A DNA stretch of 64,000 bases from Bradyrhizobium sp. CSS354 (GCF_029051725.1 NZ_JAACFU010000007.1:124001-188000), one strand, 5' to 3'. Shown: positions 35,355-43,736, counted from the stretch's first letter. The notes: generated by a model not told the origin, from the sequence alone. Made by a program: numbers and translations.

Positions 35355-38069
35355 CTACTTGCTCGCCAGCGGCGATGCCGTCTTCGCCGAGGGCAGCGGA
35401 GGTGCGGGCAGGCGCTGCACCGTGATCTTCGCCGTGCCGGTGTTGTTGTGGTAGTACAGATCCGGCGGCCCCTGGATGATCTGGAGCCAGGACGGGACCA
35501 TCCATTCCGGCATGAGCTGCGGCAAGATTTGCACCGCATCGTTTACGTAGAAGAACAGCTCGCCGGAGTCGGGCGCGACGAACTCGGCGACGACGCGGTC
35601 GGTCAGCCCTTCCTTTTTCCAGACCTGCCCTGCATCATCGAGCATGGCCTGCGGGATTGGCTCGAAATTTCCAAGCGTTTTCAGCCCGGCCTTGAACTGG
35701 TCGATGTCGTCGAGGCTGACTGGGTATTGATCCTGTCCTTCGACGTCGTCCTCGGCAGGAACCGTCGGCTTCGTCCGGCGCGGCAATGCGTCAGCCGGGA
35801 TCACGTTGACCGCCTGCAACGGTAGGTCATTCATTCCTTTCGTTCCGATGCGGACCACTGGTTGGAACCAGTTTGCTGCGTACAGACGCAGCTCGGGCAA
35901 AGCGACATAATGGCGTAGCCCGTGGGTCTGGAAGCCGTTCGCTCCACTCATGGTGGTGCGGTCGAACCAAGGGTCTTTGACCTCGACAAAGACGCGGTAT
36001 TTGCGACCCTTCTCGACGGCGAGCCCGCTCCACCAGCAGAAGGCCTTGGTGTCGAACAACGCAATTGCGTCGGTCGGCTCGTCGCGGACCGGCGTGCCGA
36101 TGCGAGGTACAGCAGGATCCTGGCTCGTCGTGCAGACCTTTCCAAGGGCAACGCGCCCGGTGAAGAGGCTGTTCGACAGCAGAAGCGCCGCCGAGCCGAA
36201 GACCGCAACCAGAAAGACTGCGGGCACCACGCCCTTGGCTATGAACAGCCGCGCCGGACCGGCATTCATCCGCATCCAGTGCCCGAACTTCAGGAGAGGG
36301 CCTGGCTCGTCGAAGTGACTGCGGCTTGCCTTGCGGCGCGGCGTATTCCAGGCAAGACGCGCTCGCTCCTGGATCGTGTCGCGCAGCTCAGAGTTCTTGT
36401 TCCAGGCCCACCAAGTCAGTGCCGCCACGAGCGAGGTCAGGAAAGGATAGTAAATCGCGACGTTGAGCCAGGGCGCTGCATAGGACGGCAGTACCTCCCT
36501 GGCGAGATTGGCGAGCGGGGCCACCACGGCGCCAAACACCCAGTCGATGTTGGCGATGATGGAGATCCCCTGGTGACCCACCGGATGTTTGGACCATTGC
36601 ACCAGCGGATGCGCGATCAAGGGCCAGACGGCGATCACGCCAGCCATGAACAGCAGCGAGAAATAGGCGACGCGCCGCCACCATACGGTGTCGCGCGCGA
36701 GCGAGGCCATCTCGGCGTCCGGCATGCTCATCGCGGTGAAGGCATGGGCCTCCTTCTGCCGTCGTGGTCCCCTGGCCTTGGCCAGATAGGCCGTCTTCAC
36801 CGCCTCGCGAGTCTCCTCGTCGGCGAGGTCGAGCTTGTCGCCATTCGGCATCAGCACCCGGGCATCGGCCGGAAGCATGATCGGCGCATAGTCGTCGCAG
36901 CCGTGCAGCATGCGCTCGACCACGGCGAAGTGCACCACAGGCGCACCGCCATTCGCCGCGCCTGGCAGGACCGGGCGCGGCCCGTAGCGATACAGCACCG
37001 CGGCGCCGCTGCGTGAATCATGCATCGGCCCGATCGCCGATTGATAATCCTTGAAGTGCTGGATGGTACCGTTCTGGAAGCGGAGCCGGCCGTCGAGCTG
37101 ATCAGCCATCCAGACCAGGGGCACAAAGGACAGCGTGGATTCCGGATAGCCGCCGCCGATGTCGGAATGGACGCCGGTGAACCACACCTCCTCGACCGCC
37201 TGGCTGGGCGCCAAATGGCTCTGGTCGATCCGCAACGGATGGAAGGTGGTACGCTCGTCGTCCAGCGCCAGCGCATGCGAGATGTGCTTCACCTTGCGCG
37301 AGGGCCGATGATTGCGGAACGAGATCGGCCAGATCGCCCAGTCGATCGCGACGCGCAGCTCCTCGATCGGGACGCCGAAGGCCTCGACCGTGTCGAATAG
37401 CCCGAGAAATTCGATCTCGATCTCCTTGCGGCCGTTCATCGCCGCGCGGACGTCGGCGTACGTGCGATGCCGGAAGATCGCATGATAGAGATAGAGCAGA
37501 GCATCGCGGATGAAGCGCGCGATCCAGATCGTCGGCAGGCTCTTCTTCAACGGAACGGTGTTGCGGCGGTATTCCCGCCACGCGGCCATGGCGTTGCGCT
37601 CCATCTCCGCGTGAGACACCGGCGTATCGTCGATCTCTGCCGGCACCAGGCCCTGGCTCGCGATCAGCGACGCCAGCGTGCGCGCGGTGAAGGCGCCGCG
37701 GCTGAAGCCGAAGATGTAGATCTCGTCGCCCTCGCGCCAGTTCCAGCACAGGAAACGGTAGAGCTTGCGGACGTTGCCGGGCACGCCAATGCCCGTGGCA
37801 CCGTCGAGCGCGGCGAGCGGCGCCCAGCCGGCGGTGCCGACGCCCTTGATGTAGTAGGCAATCTGGTCCGGCTGGGTGTGGTCGAGCGCCTCGTAGAGTC
37901 GCCAGACGCTGGATTCCTGGACGGTAAACGCATTGCCGGTGCCGTCGGCGAACAGCACCAGCTTGCGTTTTGCCGGGATGGCGGTGGTCGTCGCGTCGGA
38001 ATGCATCTCGATATGCGCGCGTTCTGGTCCGGCAGAATCAGCGTTCGGCGCGCCATCATGGTGCGGCAT
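35355..38069 (-). CDS. Large membrane DUF2235 hydrolase
   Basis: This protein has 904 residues from ATG 38069, with GGAGGGG 4-5 nt upstream. An upstream GTG at 38123 has no ribosome site. The N-terminal alpha/beta-hydrolase domain of the DUF2235 family reads KRKLVLFADGTGNAF near residue 34 and YIFGFSRGAFTARTLASLI with nucleophile S123. WFTGVHSDIGGGYPES, near residue 295, carries the likely Asp and His. From about 460 to 660 there are three or four membrane segments (FSLLFMAGVIAVWPLIAHP, IYYPFLTSLVAALTWWAW, VVPAVFLVAVFGSAALLL), then a large soluble C terminus. DUF2235 includes type VI secretion phospholipases (Tle1-like), but no secretion or immunity gene is nearby, so a membrane-bound esterase or lipase role is more likely. 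Confidence 0.8.
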   Translation of the reverse strand: MPHHDGAPNADSAGPERAHIEMHSDATTTAIPAKRKLVLFADGTGNAFTVQESSVWRLYEALDHTQPDQIAYYIKGVGTAGWAPLAALDGATGIGVPGNVRKLYRFLCWNWREGDEIYIFGFSRGAFTARTLASLIASQGLVPAEIDDTPVSHAEMERNAMAAWREYRRNTVPLKKSLPTIWIARFIRDALLYLYHAIFRHRTYADVRAAMNGRKEIEIEFLGLFDTVEAFGVPIEELRVAIDWAIWPISFRNHRPSRKVKHISHALALDDERTTFHPLRIDQSHLAPSQAVEEVWFTGVHSDIGGGYPESTLSFVPLVWMADQLDGRLRFQNGTIQHFKDYQSAIGPMHDSRSGAAVLYRYGPRPVLPGAANGGAPVVHFAVVERMLHGCDDYAPIMLPADARVLMPNGDKLDLADEETREAVKTAYLAKARGPRRQKEAHAFTAMSMPDAEMASLARDTVWWRRVAYFSLLFMAGVIAVWPLIAHPLVQWSKHPVGHQGISIIANIDWVFGAVVAPLANLAREVLPSYAAPWLNVAIYYPFLTSLVAALTWWAWNKNSELRDTIQERARLAWNTPRRKASRSHFDEPGPLLKFGHWMRMNAGPARLFIAKGVVPAVFLVAVFGSAALLLSNSLFTGRVALGKVCTTSQDPAVPRIGTPVRDEPTDAIALFDTKAFCWWSGLAVEKGRKYRVFVEVKDPWFDRTTMSGANGFQTHGLRHYVALPELRLYAANWFQPVVRIGTKGMNDLPLQAVNVIPADALPRRTKPTVPAEDDVEGQDQYPVSLDDIDQFKAGLKTLGNFEPIPQAMLDDAGQVWKKEGLTDRVVAEFVAPDSGELFFYVNDAVQILPQLMPEWMVPSWLQIIQGPPDLYYHNNTGTAKITVQRLPAPPLPSAKTASPLASK

Positions 38070-38316
38070 GAGCCCCTCCGGCAATTCGACGGGGACGCGC
38101 TTCAGGCCCGAGCCGGGCAGCACTCCCCAGCGTCAATCAATGGTTGCAATAGTTGCGTCGTGAAAATGCAGGTGCATTCTGCACACAATCCCGCTGAGGT
38201 AGCAAGCAGGAAGCGCGGCCGCGGGACGATATGGGTGAAGCAGGCCAGTGATACGGCGTTGCTCGCCCTGGGTTGATGGGCTGGCGAGATCCGCGCGTTC
38301 GTCCAGGATGGCCCCT

Positions 38317-38550
38317 CTACGAAGCCTCTCCCCGCGGCGGCGGATATCGTCGGGCCAGCGCCGACAATGGCAAGTGTCGCTCGCCCTCCGGCAGCTCCAG
38401 ATAGGCGAGCACGAGCGGCCGTTTCCAGTCACCGACGCCGAAATCCATTGCCATCCATTTCTGCGGTTCGGGGCCCTCGAGACCGCGCACCCAGACGAAA
38501 TAGCGGGGGAGATCGTCGGCTTCCGTTTCCGTCGCGCGTCTCCTGGCCAT
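38317..38550 (-). CDS. Small protein of unknown function
   Basis: This protein has about 77 residues from ATG 38550 (MARRRATETEADDLPRYFVWVRG). The sequence EPQKWMAMDFGVGDWKRPLVLAYLELPEGERHLPLSALARRYPPP looks like a small beta-rich cytoplasmic domain. The frame stays open up to a GTG at 38712 that overlaps the stop of the upstream gene by 4 nt. However, the extra 54 residues are Arg/Pro-rich and not protein-like, so a start at 38550 or 38568 is preferred. Function is unknown. It is probably co-transcribed with 38709-39011. Confidence 0.5.
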   Translation of the reverse strand: MARRRATETEADDLPRYFVWVRGLEGPEPQKWMAMDFGVGDWKRPLVLAYLELPEGERHLPLSALARRYPPPRGEAS

Positions 38551-38708
38551 CGAAGCTGCTCGCTGCATCAATACATGTTGCCCCACGATATAGGGACTGG
38601 CACGGCGAAGTCGAACCGGCGAGAGAGGGCATGCCGGAAAGCACGCGGCCCTCTCCTGGCGAAGTGTCCCAGGGATGCGGATGCGAGCCGTACGGCCGCC
38701 CGCTCTCG

Positions 38709-39011
38709 TCACTGCCAGAGTTCGCAGGTCGCAACCCGGTTGATGTCCGCGAGCCGCCGGCTGGTGTCGCCCTCGAGGTCGAGGCTGGCGACCAGCGTCA
38801 GCAGGCGATGATAGGCCCCGTCAGCGACCGCGACGGGCAGTGGAGCCTCATCGAACGTCTCGACATAGCTGCCGACGAGACCGCTCAACAGACGGCACAG
38901 GCCGCGCTGTTCGGGGTCATCGCGGCCGAGCGTCTCGAGCTTTTGCTGAAAGATACGGAAGGTCCGCAGGCCGTGGTGCTGTTGCGAAAGCCACGTGTGC
39001 AGGTCGTTCAT
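38709..39011 (-). CDS. Small helical protein of unknown function
   Basis: This protein has 100 residues from ATG 39011, with AAGGAG 6 nt upstream, a good ribosome site. It is predicted to be mostly helical and cytoplasmic: LHTWLSQQHHGLRTFRIFQQKLETLG, CRLLSGLVGSYVETFDEAPLP and HRLLTLVASLDLEGDTSRRLADINRVATCELWQ. No motif is recognised. It is the last chromosomal gene before the island border at 39186. Confidence 0.6.
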   Translation of the reverse strand: MNDLHTWLSQQHHGLRTFRIFQQKLETLGRDDPEQRGLCRLLSGLVGSYVETFDEAPLPVAVADGAYHRLLTLVASLDLEGDTSRRLADINRVATCELWQ

Positions 39012-39126
39012 ATAAGCTCCTTCGAATTGCGGAAGAAGCTACCGGTTTATACAGGTGGGATGTGACGATTGCTAGGGAGGGGAAAGTCGAGACAGTCCGT
39101 CTTCGCCAAGAGGCTTCGCCGGACAC

Positions 39127-39184
39127 GCTTCACCCTTTTGGGCTTGGCGCGGGCTGCGCCACGCGAAGCCCGAAAGGGCGAAGC
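39127..39184. repeat. Long inverted repeat abutting the island border
   Basis: The arms 39127-39149 and 39162-39184 are complementary at 20 of 23 positions (right arm CGCGAAGCCCGAAAGGGCG...) with a 12-nt loop. The right arm ends one base before the 15-bp tRNA-end copy at 39186. It probably lies on the chromosomal side of the junction. It may be a dispersed palindrome or part of the old integration site. Confidence 0.65.
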
Positions 39185-39185
39185 G

Positions 39186-39200
39186 TGGTGCCCCTGGCCG
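39186..39200. repeat. Left attachment repeat (copy of tRNA-Leu 3' end)
   Basis: TGGTGCCCCTGGCCG is identical to the last 15 nt (including CCA) of the tRNA-Leu at 45594-45678, on the same strand. Outside these 15 bases the two sites diverge at once on the left, and after a few bases on the right. Confidence 0.7.
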
Positions 39201-39211
39201 ACAATCGCATA

Positions 39212-39296
39212 GTCGAATAACGAGTTGAATTTGCGATAGTTTTAGTCGCCGATTGCTGCGGATACCAACAGGAATACCAACAAGATTACGGACGGC
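39212..39296. repeat. Left copy of degenerate island-edge repeat
   Basis: This is an imperfect direct repeat of 45413-45488. Shared parts are CGAATAACGA...AATTTGCG (CGGAATAGCGA...AATTCGC on the right), two ATACCAACA units 12 bp apart (39262-39270 and 39274-39282), and GGACGGC (39290-39296). The doublet with helical-turn spacing looks like arm-type recombinase binding sites, which is inference. Confidence 0.5.
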
Positions 39297-40187
39297 AGTA
39301 GCTCGCAAAAATAAATCAGCAAGCGCTCGGCAGCAGGGAGGGCCCCATGCCGTTCCGGTCTCCACAATCGCCGACCGGGATCGAACCCGGCTCAGACTCG
39401 AAATCTTTGGAGGAGGCAGGCGAGCGCTTACTCAGCAGCTTTCAGTCTTCTTCGAAGTGGAATGATTGAAAATCGTGAGTTTGACTCCCACTCCCCTCCG
39501 CCATTTGAACGATTTTGTGCGCCAACCTACGATTTTGAACTGTTTCCTGCGCGATAGAGCGCTAGAGCGCTATTGGCCTTCGACGCCTGCGCGGGGCGCG
39601 ATAATGCAGGAATCGATGCCCACCCAATGATGGCTCAGGCCCAAAATGCGATCGTGCGATCAGTACGGCCGGATACCTATTGTTCAGGTCTCAAAAACTT
39701 CGTCGCAGCGCTCAGCGTCGTTTCTGGTGCGATACGCTTCGGAGTTGCAAAGGACCGCTTGTGGCGCCAAGCGGCCGTTCGTACGCCGACATTCGGCCCG
39801 CGACTGATAAGGACACATCACTTTGAAACCAGGCTTGGGAAGGGGCCCACAGTATCACGCACTTCATTGCGCCGTGTGGGTCTACTTCGAGACATTCAAG
39901 AGCTGGATCTTCGCTATAGAGCCGGCCAGAAAAGCCTATGTCAGCCTGCCTCGGTGGCTTTCGATAGAAAGGAGTGATTCAGCCATTTGTTCAAATTCGA
40001 CAACGGTCGGTGAGCACCGGTTTCCCGGTTGAGTGAGCGAGCTGTCTCCGGCGTGTGTAGGTGGTTAGCGTATTTTCACAAATGGTTGTTGTGCAGGCCT
40101 CATTCCACCCCTCCTATTCACCGGCCCTGCTGTTGCAATGCGACTCCGGGCCTTTAGAGGAAGTGAACGCACTAAGGGAGATAGAGG
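39297..40187. other. Gene-poor island left arm
   Basis: This is about 890 bp without a convincing gene. Short open frames exist (for example 39573-39977) but start at TTG, lack ribosome sites and give unlikely protein sequence. It contains a tRNA T-arm-like motif on the minus strand (39371-39391, GGGTTCGATCCCGG), a tRNA-Ser-like 3' end (39462-39503), and AGCGCTAGAGCGCT near 39,558. It looks like decayed integration-module DNA. The end of the stretch holds the leader of the exported RidA-like gene. Confidence 0.6.
39462..39503 (+). pseudogene. tRNA-Ser-like 3' remnant
   Basis: The stretch from GATTGAAAATC through GTGAGTTTGACTCCCACTC to CCCTCCGCCA resembles the anticodon-to-CCA part of tRNA-Ser(UGA) (T-arm GTGGGTTCGAATCCCAC and end CCTCCGCCA). 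The variable arm is missing and the T-arm has substitutions, and no 5' half is found. It is probably a decayed attachment-site copy of a second tRNA. Confidence 0.45.
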
Positions 40188-40667
40188 ATGCTCGTCCGTC
40201 TCATGACATCGCTGATGATGGTTGCCCTACTAAGTTGCGTGGAGGCTTCGGCTCAGGTGCAAGCGGATTTTAGGAAGGAGAGTTTCAATTACAGTGAATG
40301 GACTAAGGGCAAGTTCTCGGAGGTCGTGACCGTCACAAACGCGAGCAAGTTCATTTTCCTTTCTGGGACAGGGGCTGAGCGCGAGGGGGACGGCGAGATC
40401 CTGTTTCGCGACGACTTCATGGCGCAATGCAAATACGCGTACTCAAAGATCAAGAAGGCCCTGCAGGCACAAGGCGCCACAATGAACGACGTGGTACGGC
40501 TCGTTACCTACACCACCGACGTAAGGTTCTTCCAGGATGCGCTGAAATGCAGAGCAAATGCTTTCGGGAGTGCTCCAATCCCCGCCTCCACCTTCTTGGT
40601 CGTCAGTCAGCTCGCGTGGCCTTTCATGAGCATAGAAATCGACGTAACGGCCGCCCTTGGAAAATAG
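40188..40667 (+). CDS. Exported RidA-like (YjgF) protein lacking the catalytic Arg
   Basis: This protein has 159 residues from ATG 40188, with AGGGAGA 6 nt upstream. An N-terminal signal peptide (MTSLMMVALLSCVEASAQ) would export it, which is unusual because most RidA proteins are cytoplasmic. The fold is recognisable: KFIFLSGTGAEREGDGEI, DDFMAQCKYAYSKIKKALQAQGATMNDVVRLVTYTTD and FMSIEIDVTAAL. In the IPAST segment the arginine used for imine hydrolysis is Ser (S134), while the following Glu (E150) is kept. It may be a binding protein or a changed deaminase. It lies 370 bp upstream of the aromatic cluster, inside the island. Confidence 0.72.
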   Translation: MLVRLMTSLMMVALLSCVEASAQVQADFRKESFNYSEWTKGKFSEVVTVTNASKFIFLSGTGAEREGDGEILFRDDFMAQCKYAYSKIKKALQAQGATMNDVVRLVTYTTDVRFFQDALKCRANAFGSAPIPASTFLVVSQLAWPFMSIEIDVTAALGK

Positions 40668-41036
40668 TGCTCGGCTCTCTGTCGACGGCTTGGTCGCCAC
40701 CAACAGTCGGACGTGATTCTCGTGACGACTGCCCCTGTTGCTCGATGTGCCCCATGCCCTCCGCGCTGTTTTGCCATCGATGAAATCGGTCCGTCTATCG
40801 ACCGAAGGCTGGTGACATTTAGCGGACGGTATTCACCACACCAAGGCGTTTGACGTATGCGGTCTTTGCATTGCTGATTTATTGTAGTTGCTGAGGGATC
40901 AAACCGAATTTGGTACGCGTCTGCGTGCTGCGGTTCTAGGGGGCCCGGTTTTGAGAAAATGGTCGTTGTGGCGATAAGACGTGTCCTGCACTGTTTCGGT
41001 CTCGGATCGAAGGACCAACAAGCTGGGAGTTGAGCG
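40668..41036. other. Intergenic region upstream of the aromatic cluster
   Basis: This 369-bp gap has no supported gene. It should hold the promoter of the HpaB-type cluster and the sites of the AraC regulator, but no convincing -35/-10 pair or clear repeat was identified. The ATG of the monooxygenase is preceded by TGGGAGTTGAGCG, a plausible ribosome site. Confidence 0.5.
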
Positions 41037-42602
41037 ATGAACGCTAGGCCGGAAGACGTCGTCAAGAATCTGGGCCGGCCGTTTACCGGTGCCGAGTATC
41101 TTGAGTCTCTGCGAGATGGCCGGGAGGTCTGGATTTACGGTGAGCGGGTCAAGGATGTCACCAAACATCCCGCCTTCCGAAACTCCGCTGTATCGGTGGC
41201 TAAGCTCTACGATGCTCTGCATGACGACCGGACCAAGGGCATTCTCACGACCGAGACCGACACAGGATCCAAGGGTTACACCCATCGCTTCTTTCGCTAT
41301 GCGCGATCTCGCGAAGATATGCTGGCGCAACGCGACGCCATCGCGGCTTGGTCGCGGATCACATATGGCTGGATGGGCCGAAGCCCCGACTACAAAGCGA
41401 GCTTCACAAGCACGCTCGGCGCAAACGCCGAATTCTACGGCAAGTTCGCCGACAACGCCCGTGCCTGGTATGGCCGCGCGCAAGAGGCCGTTCCGTTCAT
41501 CAATCACACGCTGGCAAATCCGCCGATCGACCGAAACAAGGCCGCCGATCATGTAAAGGATGTCTATGTCAGCGTTCAAAAAGAGACTGACGCCGGCATA
41601 TACGTCTCAGGTGCCAAGGTGGTCGCAACGTCATCCGTCATCACGAACTACAATTTTCTCGGCCAGAACATGGCGGCCGAGATCACTGACGATAGCTTGG
41701 CTGTAATGTTTATGGTCCAGATGAACACGCCCGGCGTCAAACTTATATGCCGTCCGTCCTACGAGCTTAGTGCGGCTGCCACGGGCTCTCCGTTCGACTA
41801 TCCCCTGAGCAGTCGGTTCGACGAAAACGATTCGATTTTCATCTTCGATAACGCCTTCATCCCGTGGGAAAACGTGTTCGTATATCGTGATATCGAGATG
41901 CTCAAGAAGTTCTATCCCCGTTCGGGCTTCTTGAACGGCTTTACTTTCCATGGTTGTACCCGATTGGCCGTCAAACTGGATTTCGTAATCGGGTTGCTGC
42001 AGAAGGCGCTGCGCGCTACCGGCGTCGAAGAGTTTCGCGGAATCCAGGTTCAGATGGGTGAGATCGTGGGATGGCGCAACCTTTTCTGGGCGCTCACCGA
42101 TGCCATGGCGGGAGCTCCGGACAGGTGGGTGGGAGATGCCTACCTGCCGAACATCAAGGCAAGTACATCCTATCGCATCTTCGCCACAGAAGCCTACCCG
42201 GCCATCAAGTCGATCGTTCAGCAGATCGTAGCCTCTGGCTTGATCTATATCCCTTCGAGTTCTCGAGATTTCAAGAATCCGGAAGTCGATAAGTATCTCG
42301 CGAGATATGCTCGCGGCTCGAACGGGGTCGACTACAAGGAGCGTATCAAGATCATGAAAGCTCTTTGGGACGCTGTAGGCTCCGAGTTCGGAGGTCGCCA
42401 TGAACTGTACGAACGAAACTATGCCGGCAACAACGAGGCCATCCGGATGCAGGCGCTTATGCACGCGAAAGGCTCGGGCGCCTTAAAGGAGATGGAAGCG
42501 CTCGCGACCGCCTGCCTCAGCGAGTACGACGAAAATGGCTGGCGCGACTCTGCATACTATAACAACGACGACGTCTCCATCCTAAACCGCATTGCGGGAT
42601 AA
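41037..42602 (+). CDS. HpaB-type FADH2-dependent aromatic monooxygenase
   Basis: This protein has 521 residues, full length for the 4-hydroxyphenylacetate 3-hydroxylase (HpaB) family. It hydroxylates an aromatic ring using O2 and FADH2 from a separate reductase. Motifs are RPFTGAEYLESLRDGREVWIYGERV at the N terminus, TYGWMGRSPDYKASF near residue 102, INHTLANPPIDRNK near 155, and GAKVVATSSVITNYNFLGQ near 190. FIFDNAFIPWENVFVYRD, near 277, lies in the substrate/flavin region. The reductase gene overlaps its stop (TAATG) and a 3-hydroxyanthranilate dioxygenase follows. The likely substrate is therefore anthranilate or a similar amino-aromatic rather than 4-hydroxyphenylacetate. A family precedent is the FAD-dependent anthranilate 3-monooxygenase of Geobacillus. 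The substrate is inference. Confidence 0.85.
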   Translation: MNARPEDVVKNLGRPFTGAEYLESLRDGREVWIYGERVKDVTKHPAFRNSAVSVAKLYDALHDDRTKGILTTETDTGSKGYTHRFFRYARSREDMLAQRDAIAAWSRITYGWMGRSPDYKASFTSTLGANAEFYGKFADNARAWYGRAQEAVPFINHTLANPPIDRNKAADHVKDVYVSVQKETDAGIYVSGAKVVATSSVITNYNFLGQNMAAEITDDSLAVMFMVQMNTPGVKLICRPSYELSAAATGSPFDYPLSSRFDENDSIFIFDNAFIPWENVFVYRDIEMLKKFYPRSGFLNGFTFHGCTRLAVKLDFVIGLLQKALRATGVEEFRGIQVQMGEIVGWRNLFWALTDAMAGAPDRWVGDAYLPNIKASTSYRIFATEAYPAIKSIVQQIVASGLIYIPSSSRDFKNPEVDKYLARYARGSNGVDYKERIKIMKALWDAVGSEFGGRHELYERNYAGNNEAIRMQALMHAKGSGALKEMEALATACLSEYDENGWRDSAYYNNDDVSILNRIAG

Positions 42603-43135
42603 TGCACATGTCGATCGACAAAAAGTCCTTTCGGAATGCAATGGCTCGCCTAGGTGCTGCCGTCTCGGTGGTCACGACCGACGGGCCGGGAGGCAAATGC
42701 GGCTTCACGTGCACAGCAGTATGTTCCGTGACCGACGAGCCTGCCACGCTGTTGGTCTGCATCAACCGCAGCAGTCAAATGAATCCCGTCTTCAAGAAGA
42801 ATGACGTCTTCTGCGTCAATGTCCTGAGCGCCGAGCAGGAGCATTTGTCGGGCATTTTCGCAGGGTCCACGGGAGTCGCCATGGGGGAGCGTTTCTCGGA
42901 CGGAACCTGGGGCACGCTCACGACCGGCGCGCCGGCGCTGTTGGACGCGGTCGAAGCGCTGGACTGCCGGGTAATCGACATCAAGGAAGTGGGAACCCAT
43001 ACGGTTCTATTCGGGCGTGTTGACGCCGTCAGCTTCCACGAGAGTCCGAAATCGCTGATCTATCTGAACAGACAATATCACTCGTTGCCGATCGCTCTTT
43101 CGGTCGAGCGGCAGTTGTCCCGCGCAGTCGTCTGA
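42602..43135 (+). CDS. Flavin reductase (HpaC-like) partner of the monooxygenase
   Basis: This protein has 177 residues from ATG 42602, sharing one base with the TAA of the monooxygenase gene. It reduces FAD or FMN with NAD(P)H and hands the flavin to HpaB-type oxygenases. The flavin_reduct fold is clear: SFRNAMARLGAAVSVVTTDGPGGKCGFTCTAVCSVTDEPATLLVCINRSS, FCVNVLSAEQEHLSGIFAG, RFSDGTWGTLTTGAPALLDAVEALDCRV and HTVLFGRVDAV. FTCTAVCSVTDEP is the flavin-binding segment. Five cysteines is rather many for the family. It is cytoplasmic and co-translated with its partner. Confidence 0.88.
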   Translation: MHMSIDKKSFRNAMARLGAAVSVVTTDGPGGKCGFTCTAVCSVTDEPATLLVCINRSSQMNPVFKKNDVFCVNVLSAEQEHLSGIFAGSTGVAMGERFSDGTWGTLTTGAPALLDAVEALDCRVIDIKEVGTHTVLFGRVDAVSFHESPKSLIYLNRQYHSLPIALSVERQLSRAVV

Positions 43136-43175
43136 AATGGCTCAGTAGTCTGCAACCGAAAGCGGAGATCGTGCA

Positions 43176-43709
43176 ATGCACAGCGCGCTCAAAAATCTGC
43201 CCATTAACCTGGACGCTTGGATCGAGAAGAACAAGGACACGCTGAAACCACCGATCGGCAACCGACAGTTCTGGAAGGGCGACTGGCAAAATCTTATGGT
43301 GATGATGGTCGGAGGACCGAACTATCGTCCAGATTACCACGATGATCCCGGCGAGGAGCTGTTCATTCAACTCCGGGGCGATGTTACGCTGAACCTGATT
43401 GACCCGGTGACGCGCGTCCGAAGCCAGGTAGTTGTCCGGGAGGGCGAAATATACCTCCTGCCTTCGCACGTTCGGCATTCCCCGCAACGTCCCGAGGGCT
43501 GCATCGGTCTCGTCATCGAACGTTACAGGCAACCCGGCGAGGTCGATGCGTTAGAATGGTACGACGAGGCCGGCAATCTTGAGTTCAGGGGAGAGTTTCT
43601 GATCGAAAACATCGAGGAAGACCTAGCCATGGTCCAAGCCGCTTGGGCGGAGTGGAAACAGCACAATGATCGTATCGTGCCGACCGTCTGGCGAGCCGGA
43701 GCTATCTAG
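43176..43709 (+). CDS. 3-hydroxyanthranilate 3,4-dioxygenase, lacking the rubredoxin-like tail
   Basis: This is a cupin dioxygenase of 177 residues that opens the ring of 3-hydroxyanthranilate to 2-amino-3-carboxymuconate semialdehyde. KPPIGNRQFW and GGPNYRPDYHDDPGEELFIQLRGD match the family closely. Aligned by eye to the Cupriavidus enzyme, the Fe ligands are H55, E61 and H101, and the substrate-binding residues R51, R105 and E115 are kept. This argues strongly for 3-hydroxyanthranilate or a close analogue. Bacterial enzymes normally have a second iron site from four C-terminal cysteines (CxxC pairs). Here that region reads EWYDEAGNLEF...NDRIVPTVW and has none. The only cysteine is C109. It follows the reductase by 40 nt. 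Confidence 0.87.
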   Translation: MHSALKNLPINLDAWIEKNKDTLKPPIGNRQFWKGDWQNLMVMMVGGPNYRPDYHDDPGEELFIQLRGDVTLNLIDPVTRVRSQVVVREGEIYLLPSHVRHSPQRPEGCIGLVIERYRQPGEVDALEWYDEAGNLEFRGEFLIENIEEDLAMVQAAWAEWKQHNDRIVPTVWRAGAI

Positions 43710-43736
43710 GATTCAGTTTAAAATGCCGGAAGCCCG

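Noticed and set aside
35355..38069. DUF2235 gene as part of a type VI secretion effector/immunity module
   Set aside because: No VgrG, Hcp, PAAR or immunity-like gene within the neighbourhood.
39371..39391. Minus-strand T-arm-like sequence as a complete tRNA
   Set aside because: No acceptor stem, D-arm or anticodon arm could be matched around it.
39573..39977. Open frame of 134 codons in the island left arm
   Set aside because: TTG start, no ribosome site, composition unlike a folded protein, and lies in decayed DNA.
40910..40935. TGGTAC...TGC as a sigma-54 promoter upstream of the HpaB-type gene
   Set aside because: The GG to GC distance is 9 nt instead of 10, and no enhancer-binding activator is nearby (the local regulator is AraC type).
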